From: Acidobacteriota bacterium
GTDB lineage: Bacteria; Acidobacteriota; Terriglobia; Bryobacterales; Bryobacteraceae
Direction: 5' to 3'
DNA: 64,000 nucleotides
Assembly (NCBI GenBank): GCA_017304135.1
Contig: JAFLBB010000008.1
Span: 19,550-83,549 of the forward strand
The notes below the pieces were generated by a model. That model was not told where the DNA came from and made no database searches. It saw only the letters and a program-made list of their open reading frames with translations. Shown in pieces: positions 52,133 to 61,884 of the stretch; the first letter of the stretch is position 1; each line of letters starts with the position of its first letter. The translations under genes and the position numbers were made by a program.

Positions 52133-55030
52133 ATGGTAGGCCCCGGGAATGACTCCCGCAGCCACTTGCTCTTAACTTACTCGAGTGTGGAGGGACGAGC
52201 CAAGCTAATCAATCCTTCCAACGTATTTTGTAAGGAGTTTGGATGGGAGCACGAGGAGTTCGCCCGCCCTGGCTTCTGGCTGGAGCGGATCGCGGAGTCC
52301 GACCAGGGGCACTACCTTGATGCGCTCACACGGGCAGCCCGCGAGGGGAGCGGCACGGTCAGCTACCTCTTCCAGGCGAGGAATGGCGAGTGGTTCGAGG
52401 CGCGGGAGGAGTTCCTCTGTGAGTCCACCCCGTTGTACCCGGACTACCCTTTGGCTGGCATCCTGGTGGTCGGCGCCGGACCAGCCGCGCGGCTGATGCG
52501 CTTCAAGGAGGATGCCTGGAGTGCCTGGGCTTGCGCCGGGTTGGACTTCTTCACCCAGGTGCTGGCGGCGCTGGTCGCCTCCACGCGGGCCGATTTCGGT
52601 TTCGTGGGCGGATTTGAGGAGAGCCCGGAGGGTCCGCTGGTGCGCACCTTCGCCGCCCGCCGTGGCGTTGTGGTGGCGGAGAATTTCGATTACCTGGTGA
52701 AAGGCACGCCCTGCGAGCGCGTCTGGCTTGGGGAGGCCTGCATTCACAGCAGTGACGTGCAGGCGCTCTACCCGCGTGATCCGCTGCTGACGAAGGACAA
52801 CCTGCAGGCCTATTTCGGAGTCCCCCTTCTCGACAGCCTGGGCAATGTGTCCGGCCTGCTCGTGTTGCTCTTCGCCGAACCGCAGCCGGAGTTGCGGCGC
52901 TTTGCGGCCATGGTGGAGATCGTGGTGAGCCGCGCGTCGATCGAGTTTGAACGCCTGCGCGAACAGCGCCGGCTGGCCGAGGGCGAAGAGCGCTTCCGCC
53001 AGATTGCCGAGACGATTCAGGACGGCTTTTGGGTCATGGACGCGGCGCAGCACAGGCTGACCTACGCCAGCCCGTCGTTTGAACGCATCTGGGGCGCATC
53101 GCCGCAGGCCAACCCGGAGAACGCGCAGTGGCGCGAGTTGATCACCGCTCAATCGGAGCTGTTGCGCGAAATTCCCCTGACGCGCGAATTCCAGATCGCC
53201 GCCGGCGACGGTGCGACGCGCTGGATCCGCGACCGCTCGTTCCCGGTCACCGGCCCGGACGGCGACTGTGAGCGCATTATCGGAGTGAGCCGCGACGTCA
53301 CCGACGAAAAACTCTCTCTCGAAGCCCTCTGGGAGAGCCAGCAGTTTGTGCTCACCGTGGCCAACGCCCTGCCCGCCCTGCTCTACCTGTGGGATCTCGA
53401 AGAGGGCCGCCTCTCGCTGATGAACCAGTATTCGCGCGAGATGTTCCAGACCAGCCTCGCCGAATCCGACCCCGGCGGCATCGATCCACTCAAGGCCATC
53501 CACCCCTCCGACCTCGTGAAGCTGCGTGTGCTGCGCCGCCAACTGGCCGGCGGCGAAAGCGGCGGATCCATCACCACGTCGTTCCGCCTGCGGCAGGAGG
53601 ACGGCAGCTACCGCTGGTTCAGCGGCCGCGAGACGGTGTTCCAGCGCGGCATCTCCGGCGCCGCCAAGCAGATATTGGGCGTCGCTCACGACATCAGCGA
53701 GAACATCCGCCTCGAACAGGAGCTGCTCTATAGCGCCCTGCACGACCGCCAAACGTCGCTGCCCAACCGCATCCTATTCGAGGAGCGCCTGGAGCAGGCC
53801 TCCCGCCGCGCGCAGCGCGAACCGGGACAGATCCTGGCCGTGCTGCTGCTCGACCTCGACCGCTTCCAGCGCATCAACGACGGGCTTGGCCACAAGGCCG
53901 GCGACACCGTGCTGGTGGCCCTGGCCCGGCGCCTGGAACTGTGCGTGCGAGAAGGCGACACCGTGGCCCGCTTCGGCAGCGATGAGTTCGGCGTGCTGAT
54001 CGAAGGGCTGCAGGCCCCCGCCGAGGCTCATTTGGTGGCTGGCCGCCTGCTGGCCACCGTCAGCCAGCCTGTGGAAGGGCTTTCACAGCCCGTCCACCTG
54101 TCGGCCAGCGTCGGCATCTCCCTTTCTCATCCCGGCTCGGCCGACCCGCGTGAGATGATGCGCGAAGCCGAAATGGCCCTCTCCAGCGCCAAGCAGCACA
54201 GCCGCGGCTCCTATCGCGTCTTCAACGCCGCTGAACATAGCAACAGCGCCGGACGCCTGCGGCTGGAATCCGAACTGCGCGCCGCCCAGCAGTCCAACCA
54301 GTTCGAGCTGCTCTACCAGCCCATCTGCTATCTGGAGTCGCGCGCCGTGGCCGGCTTTGAATGCCTGCTGCGCTGGCGCCACCCGGAGCGCGGCCTGCTT
54401 TCGCCGGCCGACTTCCTGCACGAGGCCTTCGAGGCCGGCCTGATGGAACAGGTCAGCGGTTGGGTGTTGCGCACGGCTTGCGCGCGGTTGTCGGAATGGC
54501 GCCGCATCCATCCCACCTTGTATCTCAGCATCAATATCGACGGCCGCCAGTTCAGCCAGCCCGACTTCGCCGCGCACATCGGCGCCCAATTGCGCGAATC
54601 GCAGCTCCCACCCGGCGCGCTGCACCTGGAGATCACCGAGACGGCCATATCGAGCAACATCGAGGAGGCCGCCGCGCTGCTGCGCCGCATCCGCACGCTG
54701 GGCGCCTCCATCATGCTCGACGACTTCGGCATCGGCTTTTCGTCGCTGAGCCGCCTCAGCCGCCTCCCCATCGACGCGCTCAAGATCGATCGTAGCTTTC
54801 TCGAATCGCTCGGTACCAACAAGGCCGACCCCGTCGTTTTGCGCGCCATGCTCACGCTGGCACGCGACCTGAACATGGACACCATCGTCGAAGGCGTGGA
54901 ATCCGAACAGCAGGCGCAACTGCTGCGGGAAGCCGGCTGCGAGTTCGTCCAGGGCTACTATCTCTACCAGCCGCTGGACGAGGACGAAGCCGTGCGCCTC
55001 ATCCGCCGCCAGAGCGCCGCGGCCAGCTGA
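52133..55030 (+). CDS. PAS-GAF-GGDEF-EAL protein
   Basis: A 965-residue signalling protein. An N-terminal PAS-like segment is followed by a GAF-like segment (about 125-275), two PAS/PAC units (GEERFRQIAETIQDGFWVMD; VLTVANALPALLYLWD), a GGDEF domain and an EAL domain. The cyclase motif reads GSDEF (615-619), with one Gly lost. The EAL motif is E743-C-L, still with the metal-binding Glu, and LEITET and DDFGIGFSSL are kept. Phosphodiesterase activity is more likely than cyclase activity. No membrane segment is seen, so it acts in the cytoplasm. GGAAGGAAG provides the SD. Confidence 0.87.
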   Translation: MVGPGNDSRSHLLLTYSSVEGRAKLINPSNVFCKEFGWEHEEFARPGFWLERIAESDQGHYLDALTRAAREGSGTVSYLFQARNGEWFEAREEFLCESTPLYPDYPLAGILVVGAGPAARLMRFKEDAWSAWACAGLDFFTQVLAALVASTRADFGFVGGFEESPEGPLVRTFAARRGVVVAENFDYLVKGTPCERVWLGEACIHSSDVQALYPRDPLLTKDNLQAYFGVPLLDSLGNVSGLLVLLFAEPQPELRRFAAMVEIVVSRASIEFERLREQRRLAEGEERFRQIAETIQDGFWVMDAAQHRLTYASPSFERIWGASPQANPENAQWRELITAQSELLREIPLTREFQIAAGDGATRWIRDRSFPVTGPDGDCERIIGVSRDVTDEKLSLEALWESQQFVLTVANALPALLYLWDLEEGRLSLMNQYSREMFQTSLAESDPGGIDPLKAIHPSDLVKLRVLRRQLAGGESGGSITTSFRLRQEDGSYRWFSGRETVFQRGISGAAKQILGVAHDISENIRLEQELLYSALHDRQTSLPNRILFEERLEQASRRAQREPGQILAVLLLDLDRFQRINDGLGHKAGDTVLVALARRLELCVREGDTVARFGSDEFGVLIEGLQAPAEAHLVAGRLLATVSQPVEGLSQPVHLSASVGISLSHPGSADPREMMREAEMALSSAKQHSRGSYRVFNAAEHSNSAGRLRLESELRAAQQSNQFELLYQPICYLESRAVAGFECLLRWRHPERGLLSPADFLHEAFEAGLMEQVSGWVLRTACARLSEWRRIHPTLYLSINIDGRQFSQPDFAAHIGAQLRESQLPPGALHLEITETAISSNIEEAAALLRRIRTLGASIMLDDFGIGFSSLSRLSRLPIDALKIDRSFLESLGTNKADPVVLRAMLTLARDLNMDTIVEGVESEQQAQLLREAGCEFVQGYYLYQPLDEDEAVRLIRRQSAAAS

Positions 55031-55058
55031 TCCAGCGCCGCGCGAAGCGCAGGGCGCG

Positions 55059-58000
55059 CTACTTCACGCCCTTGCTCAAGCGCCGGAAGTATTCCGCCAC
55101 TGATTCCTGGTAGCCCGGCGGCACGGGCCGCGTCACGGTGCTGCGCACCTGCCCGGCGTTCTTGTCGTCGAGCCGCCGCCTGAGCTGCAGTTCAATCTGT
55201 TCGAGGCCGGCCAGCGCCTGCGAGCGCAACTGTTCGACCATCTGCGGATTACCGCGGAAGCGCGCCGGATCGAGCCGCTGCATCTCGCGAATCAACTCGT
55301 TCACCTCGCGCGACAACTCCGGGCTCTCGCCGCTCAACTCGCCGCGCACCGATTGCAGGTCGCGCATGCTCTCGCGGTAGGCCTGCTCGACCGCCCGCGG
55401 ATCGGCCACGCCGCGATTGCCCGGCGCGGTGGGTGAATTCGTGCCGTCGTTCATCGCCGAATCGTTGTTGCCCTCGCCGCGCGAGCCGCCGGAAAATGTG
55501 CGGAACCCATCGTTGCCGCCCTGGGCCTGGCCGCTCTGGCGTCCGCCCTGTCCTCCGGCCGCGGCATTGCCTGGCTGCTGTCCGCCCTGATTGCCCTGGC
55601 CCTGCTGGCCTTGCTGGCCCTGGCCCTGCTGCGAGGCACTCTGCTGGCCCTGGCCGCGTTGGCCTTGCCCCGGCTGGCCCTGCCCCTGCTGGCCCTGGCT
55701 TTGCTGGTTTTGGCCCTGTCCCTGGCCCTGCTGGCCCTCGCCGCGCTGCCCGTCGCCCGGGCGCTGGCCCTGCCCTTGTTGCTGACCGCCCCGGCGCCCG
55801 GCCCCTTCCATCTGCTGGCGCATGCGCTCCACGCGATCGAGCGCGCTTTCCAGCCCCTTCTCCTTGGGATCCTGCTTGCCGCCCTGTCCGAGCATGCGCT
55901 GCGCTTCCTTCACCTGATCGCGAAGCTTGTCGAGCATCTGCGTCACCGGAGCCTCGCGCAGATAGGCGTACTGCCCCATGCCGTTGCGGATGGCGTCGGC
56001 GCTGTACTTCAGCCGTAGCCCTAGCTCGTTTTGCTGCATCTCACCCAAAGCCTCGCGCAGCTTCGTCGCCGCCGCGCGGTCCGTGGAGGCCATGCTGCGC
56101 GTTGTCTCCTGCATCTCTTTTTCAAGACGATTCAGTTCATCGGCCATGCCCTGGCGCTGCCCGGCCAGTTCTTCGTTCTGGCGCCGGCTGCCCGCCGGGT
56201 TCTGCCTCTGCTGCTCCAGCGCGCCCGGCGTGCCGTAGGCCTGGCGCAGCTTATTGGTCAACTCGCGCTGCTGGTTGGCCAGCGTCTCAGCACGCTCGGC
56301 AATGCGGTCCATGCGGTTGCCCGCATCCTGGCGCTGCATGCCGGAGATGGCGTCGGCCGCTTCGCGCAACCGCTCGGCCGCGCGCCGCGCTTCTGCTTCG
56401 TTGCCCTGCGCACCCTGCTCCTGGCCCGCCTGCGAGGAGGCCGCACGCCGCATATCCTCGGTCGCCTGCTTCAAACGCTCCAACGCGCGCTCGACACGAG
56501 GATCGATGCGGTCGTTCTCGCGGTTGCGGCTCACCTGCGGCCGCATCTGCTGCTGGCCTTGTTGTTGCTGGCCCTGCTGGCCTCGCTGTCCGGCCTGCTG
56601 CTGTTGCTGGCCCGATTGCCCGCCCTGCTGGCCTGAGGCTGACTGCTGGCCCTGTTGCCCCTGCTGGCCTTGCTGGCCCTGCTGGCCTTGCTGACCCTGC
56701 TGGCCTTGCTGACCCTGCTGGCCCTGTTGCCCCTGCTGTTGCTGGCCCTGCTGTTGGCCCGATTGCCCGCGCGAGAGCCGCTCCATTTGCCGCTGCAACT
56801 CCTCGGCCTCGCGCCGCAGCATCTCCTGCTGCCAGCGCTGCTGGAAGGTCTGCTTGTCCTTCTGTTGCTGCTGCGCCAGCTCCTGTTGCCGCCGCGCCAG
56901 TTGCTCCAGCTTCTGCAGCGCTTCGTCCACTTCCTGCTCGCGCTGGTTTTGCCCGGAGCGCTGTGAGCCGGTCTCATACTGATTCTTCTCGGTGTCTAGT
57001 TCGAGGTCGAACAGGTTCTCCAGGTCGCGGCCGGCCCCGCCGCCGCCGCCACCGCCGCCGCCGCGCGAACCGAAGGCCACCTGGATCTGCCGGAAGATGG
57101 CCTCGGCGCGCAGCAGGTGCTGCAGAGCTTTTTGCTCGTCGGGCAGCGCCGTTTGCCACTTCAGGCCCTTCAGCTTCTCCGCCGCCGCGCCCATCGCCGC
57201 CGCCGCTTCCTTCATGTTGGTCTGGAACGAGGCGAATTCCTGGTTCTCACCCGTCAGTTCGCGCCGCTGCATGCGCGTCGAAAGCGACAGCGCCTGGTCC
57301 TTCAGTTTGGCCTGCACATCGGAGAGGAACTTGCCCGCCTCGGCCGCTTCGGCCGGCGTCTGCTTCTTCTCCTTAAGTTGATTGAAGGTCGCCGCGATGA
57401 TCTCCTTCTGCCGCGCCGAGATGTTGTTCTGGTCCTGCTCGCCGCCGCCGCCACCGCCGCCACCGCCTGACTGCTGGGCCTGCGAATACTCACGCTCGAA
57501 CGGCTGCGCTTCGATGAAGTACATGTCGGTACGCGCCGTCGCGCGGGCGTCCTTGGCCGTGGCGTAGACGCTCACCAGGTCGCCCGGCACCAGTTTGAAA
57601 TCCTCCAGCGCCAGCAGCACGGAGCCCTTCGCGTCGCGCTCGCCGCGCCGCGCCAGCACGCTCTTGGTCTGCTCCGGACCGCCGTTCACCGAGTAGTGGA
57701 GATTCACTTCGTTTAGTCCGAAATCGTCGCTGGCCTCCACCTGCACGGCCACCTCTTCAATCGGGCTCGCCTTGTAATCTCGCCCTGGCCGCGAGATGCG
57801 GATCTCCGGCTCGTTCTCGCTGCGCACCTCGATGAAGAAGTCCTCGGTCAGGCGCACCGTCTCGCCATGGTCGATCGCCGCCACGTGGTACATGCCGTCT
57901 TTCGTGATGCGCAGCAGGGCGCGGTAGCGGGTGTCGCTAATCTTCTCCAGCGCCATGCGGCTCTGGCCGTCGACGACAATCGCCCCCTCGGCGATCGGTT

Positions 58001-58961
58001 TGTCGGTCTCCACCTCGAGCGTCGCCTCGGTGCCCTCCACGGCGCGCAGATCGCCGCCGCGCTCTTCCACCACGGGCTGCATGCCCGTCCACGCCGGAAA
58101 TTTGTAGCTCACCTTGATGCCCTTCACGCGCGGCAAATCGAGCACGCGGATGGTGAACGTCTTCGATTGCAGCGCGCCGCTTTGCACGTAATACTCAACA
58201 TTCTCGGCCAGACCGGCAAACAAGAACTCATAGGCCGCGCTGCCTGGGGCGCGATTCATCGCCACCGGCTCCCACTTCGCGCTGCTCGCGTATTTGGCAA
58301 ACAGCCTCACCTCGCGCGGGTTAAAGCCCATCGGCTCGGCTTTGATCAACTGGTCGGCATTGCGCCGCACGGCCGTGTTGCCGGGCTGCACCTTCAGGTC
58401 ATAAAACGCCGCCGCGCCGCCCTTGGGCGCGCCCGCCCATAACAGCGATGCGCCATGGCCCCAGTAGCCCGGCCCGGCCACAATCAGATAAATGAGGATG
58501 CCCACGCCCGCCACGGCGCCTGATAACCACGCCGCCAGGCGGCCCGACGGCACCAGTTCTTCCGGCTGGCTGCGTTCGGCCACGCGCATCGTGTCGGCGG
58601 CCAGCAGGTTGAGGAACGGATCGTCCGGATTTTCACGCTCGCGTTCGGCCACCGTCAGTAACCGCTGTTGAAAATCGGGAAACTCCTCTTCGGCGCGCCG
58701 CGCCGCCACGAACTTATTCAGCCGCTTGATGGGCCGCCACAAGGCCAGCACCACCACGGCGATCAGCGCCGCCCACAACAGCACACGGGCCACTGTCACC
58801 GGACCGCTGGCAAAGGCCATCGCGTTCAACACCGCCACCAGCAACACGGTGACACCCAGCGCCACCGCCGCCAGCACCAGTGCGCCGCGCAGCGCGGTCC
58901 CAGTCCGCAGCCTGCTTTGCATCCGGTCCAGATACGCGTTTAATTCGTCGAGCGGCCTCAT
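55059..58961 (-). CDS. DUF4175-type large membrane protein with Gln/Gly-rich repeats
   Basis: About 1300 residues from ATG 58961. Three membrane helices occur near the N-terminus (ALRGALVLAAVALGVTVLLVA; RVLLWAALIAVVVLALW; LSGAVAGVGILIYLIVAG). Then come beta-rich extracytoplasmic domains to about residue 510, then a long helical and low-complexity part with Gln/Gly-rich tracts encoded by tandem repeats. The start overlaps the previous stop by one base (TAATG) with GGAGG upstream, so it is translationally coupled to the BatA-like gene. DUF4175 proteins occur at the end of MoxR/DUF58/VWA operons and are thought to be envelope-assembly factors; the role is unproven. The upstream in-frame extension to 59138 is antisense-like and ignored. 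Confidence 0.8.
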   Translation of the reverse strand: MRPLDELNAYLDRMQSRLRTGTALRGALVLAAVALGVTVLLVAVLNAMAFASGPVTVARVLLWAALIAVVVLALWRPIKRLNKFVAARRAEEEFPDFQQRLLTVAERERENPDDPFLNLLAADTMRVAERSQPEELVPSGRLAAWLSGAVAGVGILIYLIVAGPGYWGHGASLLWAGAPKGGAAAFYDLKVQPGNTAVRRNADQLIKAEPMGFNPREVRLFAKYASSAKWEPVAMNRAPGSAAYEFLFAGLAENVEYYVQSGALQSKTFTIRVLDLPRVKGIKVSYKFPAWTGMQPVVEERGGDLRAVEGTEATLEVETDKPIAEGAIVVDGQSRMALEKISDTRYRALLRITKDGMYHVAAIDHGETVRLTEDFFIEVRSENEPEIRISRPGRDYKASPIEEVAVQVEASDDFGLNEVNLHYSVNGGPEQTKSVLARRGERDAKGSVLLALEDFKLVPGDLVSVYATAKDARATARTDMYFIEAQPFEREYSQAQQSGGGGGGGGGEQDQNNISARQKEIIAATFNQLKEKKQTPAEAAEAGKFLSDVQAKLKDQALSLSTRMQRRELTGENQEFASFQTNMKEAAAAMGAAAEKLKGLKWQTALPDEQKALQHLLRAEAIFRQIQVAFGSRGGGGGGGGGAGRDLENLFDLELDTEKNQYETGSQRSGQNQREQEVDEALQKLEQLARRQQELAQQQQKDKQTFQQRWQQEMLRREAEELQRQMERLSRGQSGQQQGQQQQGQQGQQGQQGQQGQQGQQGQQGQQGQQGQQSASGQQGGQSGQQQQQAGQRGQQGQQQQGQQQMRPQVSRNRENDRIDPRVERALERLKQATEDMRRAASSQAGQEQGAQGNEAEARRAAERLREAADAISGMQRQDAGNRMDRIAERAETLANQQRELTNKLRQAYGTPGALEQQRQNPAGSRRQNEELAGQRQGMADELNRLEKEMQETTRSMASTDRAAATKLREALGEMQQNELGLRLKYSADAIRNGMGQYAYLREAPVTQMLDKLRDQVKEAQRMLGQGGKQDPKEKGLESALDRVERMRQQMEGAGRRGGQQQGQGQRPGDGQRGEGQQGQGQGQNQQSQGQQGQGQPGQGQRGQGQQSASQQGQGQQGQQGQGNQGGQQPGNAAAGGQGGRQSGQAQGGNDGFRTFSGGSRGEGNNDSAMNDGTNSPTAPGNRGVADPRAVEQAYRESMRDLQSVRGELSGESPELSREVNELIREMQRLDPARFRGNPQMVEQLRSQALAGLEQIELQLRRRLDDKNAGQVRSTVTRPVPPGYQESVAEYFRRLSKGVK
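55590..55790. repeat. Low-complexity Gln/Gly repeat, proximal tract of the DUF4175 gene
   Basis: Imperfect 6-12 bp units (CTGGCCCTG, CTGGCCTTG and relatives) encode GQGQ/GQQGQ tracts. The units are shuffled rather than perfectly tandem. Confidence 0.6.
56646..56760. repeat. Tandem 9-bp repeats encoding GQQ, distal tract of the DUF4175 gene
   Basis: About twelve near-identical 9-bp units (CTGGCCTTG, CTGACCCTG, CTGGCCCTG) run in tandem. On the minus strand each reads as GQQ. This is the kind of array that can expand or contract by slippage in frame, so length variation among strains is expected. Confidence 0.75.
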
Positions 58962-60973
58962 TACGCCTCCTGCTCCACTCCCAGATACCGGCTGGAAAAC
59001 ACCGGCTCGATGACCGCGGCCAGCAGCGCGGCCAACAGCAAATGCCACCAGAATGGATGCACCTGCTCTTCTTCCTTTTTGCCCGTTGCGGCCGGCCCCT
59101 CGCCGGCCCGCGCGTCTCCGGAGGCGGAACCGCTCCACAGTTGCCGGGTCTCTTCCGGAATGAGACCGAGGTCGGATTCGCGGCGGTCCGCGTTTACTGC
59201 GATCATCTCATGTCGGCCATTGGCGCGCCGGATTTCAAAGTAACCTTCGCGCTCCACGCGATAGCTGGCCGCCCGCGAAGCCTCGGCCAGCGACAGGGCT
59301 CGCTTGCCGTCCGGGTCCATCACCTCGACGCCCAGCGCCGTTTCCCGCTGCGCGCGCAACTCGATGCTCGTGCCGACGGCGGCCACGCTCTGCCGCTCAT
59401 CCACACCCGCCATGTAGCGCGCCGATTGCTCGGCAAACGCTACAAACGCCGGCGACAGTGGAAAATCATTCGTCAGGTTGTCGAGCCCCGAGGCGAACAC
59501 GAGCACGCGCCCTTCGCCGACGCGCTTTTCATAGAGCAGCGGTGTTTCGTCGGTGAGCCGGGCCAGCATCCGTGTGCCCGCCGCCGGCGTGCGCACCGCA
59601 TAGTAAAACCGCACGCCCTGCCATCCACCCGCCTTCGTCACAGGGGCAAACGTGGAATCGACATAACCCACCGAATCAAAGCGGTCTCCATCGCGCGAGT
59701 AGTATTTGCCTTCGCTCACCGGATCGCCGATCACCGGCAGCCGGTTGCGCCGCGCCGACGACGGCCCCAGCGCGAGCATGACGCTGCCACCCGTTTGCAC
59801 GTACTTCGTCAACGACTCCTCAAACGCCGGCGGCAACGACAACACATCGGCCACCACGACGAAGGCATAGCGCGACAGGTTGAGCCCGCCCGCCTGCTCC
59901 ACCGGCACGGCATCGAGCGTAAACGCCGACTCACTGGCGGCGCCAAGCGCCGCGCGGTAGTACAACGGCGAGCGGCTGTCGCGCCCTTCATGCACCATCA
60001 GCGCCTTTTTCGGATCGGCGCGCTCGACGGCGAACAGCATGCGGTCATCGCCCGGCAGCGCGTCGTTCCCATCCACGCGCACCTCGCCCTTGGCGAAGCC
60101 GTAGTTGGCCTCCAGCCCGATGAACTCCACCGTCGCGCGGCCGCCCGCCGCCAGTTCGACCGGCTTGGTTTGCAGCACGCGCCCGTTCACCACCAGCGAC
60201 ACGTTCTTCTTGGCCGCCTGCGTCTCGTAGCCCGCCACCGTGGCCTGTACGCGCGCCTTCTTGGTATCCCACACCGTTGCCGGCGCGTTCACCGTTTCCA
60301 CGGCGAAGTTACCCTCGGCGCGGTTGGCCACCGGATGCAGCTTCAACTCGGCTCCGGTCGGCATCTGCAGATCGTTGAATCCGGCCGGCAGGCCCGTGCG
60401 TTGGAAGTCGCTGAACAGGTGCACCTCCAGCGGCGCGCGGGCGGCGTTCGATATGCTGCGCACCGCGCGCGAAAACTCGCCGAAATTCGTCTTGCCGTCG
60501 CCTGGGCGGATCGACTCAATCGCCGCACGCAGCGCCCCCGCGTCCTGCTCCGGCTTGGTGAGGATGTCTGCCTGGTTCCCAAGCGCAATCACCTGCACAC
60601 GCTTGCCGCCCTTGCCGGCGATGATGCCCACGGCGCCCCGTTTCGCATCGGCCAGCCGCGTACCGGAGCGCATGCTGAAGCTGTTGTCCACGGCCACCAC
60701 CAGCAGCGCTTCGCCGCGGTTCACCGGCGTCATGCTCTTCCAGAACGGATTGGCGAAGGCCAGCACGATGAGGAACAGCAGCAGCAGCCGCAGGGCCATT
60801 AAGAGCAGATAGCGCAGCCGCCGGTGTTTGATCGAACTCTGCGTGCGCTGTTCAAAGAACATGAGCGAGCTGAACGGCAGCGGCTCGGTCTTGTGCTGGC
60901 GCAGCAGGTGGACATAAATGGGCAGGCCCAACGCGGCCAGACCGGCGAGGAACCACGGCGCAAGGAAACCCAT
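58961..60973 (-). CDS. BatA-like VWA membrane protein
   Basis: A 670-residue protein. The N-terminus (WFLAGLAALGLPIYVHLLRQHKTEPLPFSSLMFF) is the BatA/aerotolerance signature, with a second membrane helix (LLLMALRLLLLFLIVLAFA). A VWA domain follows, with DNSFSMR as MIDAS residues. An Ig-like region and a glutamine-amidotransferase-like segment come next, and a final membrane helix (WWHLLLAALLAAVIEP) lies near the C-terminus. It starts one base from the end of the DUF58 gene and overlaps the DUF4175 gene at TAATG, so the operon is tightly coupled. It probably acts with MoxR and DUF58 proteins in envelope maintenance. Confidence 0.85.
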   Translation of the reverse strand: MGFLAPWFLAGLAALGLPIYVHLLRQHKTEPLPFSSLMFFEQRTQSSIKHRRLRYLLLMALRLLLLFLIVLAFANPFWKSMTPVNRGEALLVVAVDNSFSMRSGTRLADAKRGAVGIIAGKGGKRVQVIALGNQADILTKPEQDAGALRAAIESIRPGDGKTNFGEFSRAVRSISNAARAPLEVHLFSDFQRTGLPAGFNDLQMPTGAELKLHPVANRAEGNFAVETVNAPATVWDTKKARVQATVAGYETQAAKKNVSLVVNGRVLQTKPVELAAGGRATVEFIGLEANYGFAKGEVRVDGNDALPGDDRMLFAVERADPKKALMVHEGRDSRSPLYYRAALGAASESAFTLDAVPVEQAGGLNLSRYAFVVVADVLSLPPAFEESLTKYVQTGGSVMLALGPSSARRNRLPVIGDPVSEGKYYSRDGDRFDSVGYVDSTFAPVTKAGGWQGVRFYYAVRTPAAGTRMLARLTDETPLLYEKRVGEGRVLVFASGLDNLTNDFPLSPAFVAFAEQSARYMAGVDERQSVAAVGTSIELRAQRETALGVEVMDPDGKRALSLAEASRAASYRVEREGYFEIRRANGRHEMIAVNADRRESDLGLIPEETRQLWSGSASGDARAGEGPAATGKKEEEQVHPFWWHLLLAALLAAVIEPVFSSRYLGVEQEA

Positions 60974-60974
60974 G

Positions 60975-61862
60975 CTAGAACCTCCCCTGCCGGATGCTGA
61001 GATACTCGCGCAGGGCCTCGTCCAGCGGCCGGTCCGTGGTCACCTGGAAATAATCCATGCCGCCGCGCTTGGCGTTGTCGCGCATGGACTGGATGTGCGC
61101 GTCGATCTTTTCGCGGTACTCTCCCTGTGCGTAGTCGGGCGACACCTCCATCGAATCGTTCGTCTCCATGTCGATGAGAATCGCCGGACCGCGCAGCTTC
61201 GGCCGCACCTCCTGCGGGTCAAGCACGTGAAACAGAATCACCTCGTTGCCCCGGTAGCGCAGCGGCGCCACGGCCTTGACGATCTCCTCGGGCTGGGCCC
61301 AGAAATCGCTGATCACGGCGGCGATGCCACGCCGCTTCATAAACTCCTGGAAGTGTTCGAATGGCCGCAGGAAATCCGTACGCGCCCTCGGTTCGGACTT
61401 CTCCACGCCATGCAGCAATCGGTGCAACTGGCCCTGCCGCGTCGAAGGCGGAATGAAGTTGCGCACCTCGTCGTCAAACACGATCAGCCCGCAGGCGTCG
61501 CGCTGTTGCGAGGCCATGTAGCAAAGCGACGCCGCCAGGAAGCGCGCGTAGTCCATCTTGTTCACCGAGTGTGAACCGTAGGCCATCGAGTTGCTCGCAT
61601 CGAGCAGCACGGTCAATTGCGAGTTCGTCTCGCCCCGGTAACGCTTCAGCACGATGCGTTCGGAGCGCGCGTAGACGTTCCAATCCACCTGCCGCAGGTC
61701 GTCGCCCGGCGTGTAGCTGCGGTACTCGGCGAACTCCTGCGAGAAGCCGAAATCAGGCGAACGGTGCAGGCCCGCAACGAAGCCGTCGACCACGGTCTTG
61801 GCCACCAGGTCGAGGCCGTTGACCGCCGCCAGCACTCTCGGCTCCAGGTATCGTTGCAGCAT
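60975..61862 (-). CDS. DUF58-domain protein
   Basis: A 295-residue protein. DUF58 landmarks are GFSQEFAEYRSYTPGDDLRQVDWNVYAR and the VWA-like strand TVLLDASNSMAYG with the DxSxS-type site. Family members are cytoplasmic or membrane-associated partners of MoxR ATPases. It starts 22 bp after moxR and ends one base before the BatA-like start. Confidence 0.9.
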   Translation of the reverse strand: MLQRYLEPRVLAAVNGLDLVAKTVVDGFVAGLHRSPDFGFSQEFAEYRSYTPGDDLRQVDWNVYARSERIVLKRYRGETNSQLTVLLDASNSMAYGSHSVNKMDYARFLAASLCYMASQQRDACGLIVFDDEVRNFIPPSTRQGQLHRLLHGVEKSEPRARTDFLRPFEHFQEFMKRRGIAAVISDFWAQPEEIVKAVAPLRYRGNEVILFHVLDPQEVRPKLRGPAILIDMETNDSMEVSPDYAQGEYREKIDAHIQSMRDNAKRGGMDYFQVTTDRPLDEALREYLSIRQGRF

Positions 61863-61884
61863 TGTGTGTATGCCTTCTGGGCGC

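Noticed and set aside
51961..52152. A 63-codon open frame upstream of the PAS-GGDEF-EAL gene
   Set aside because: It overlaps the start of that gene in another frame, has a TTG start without an SD, and shows no domain.
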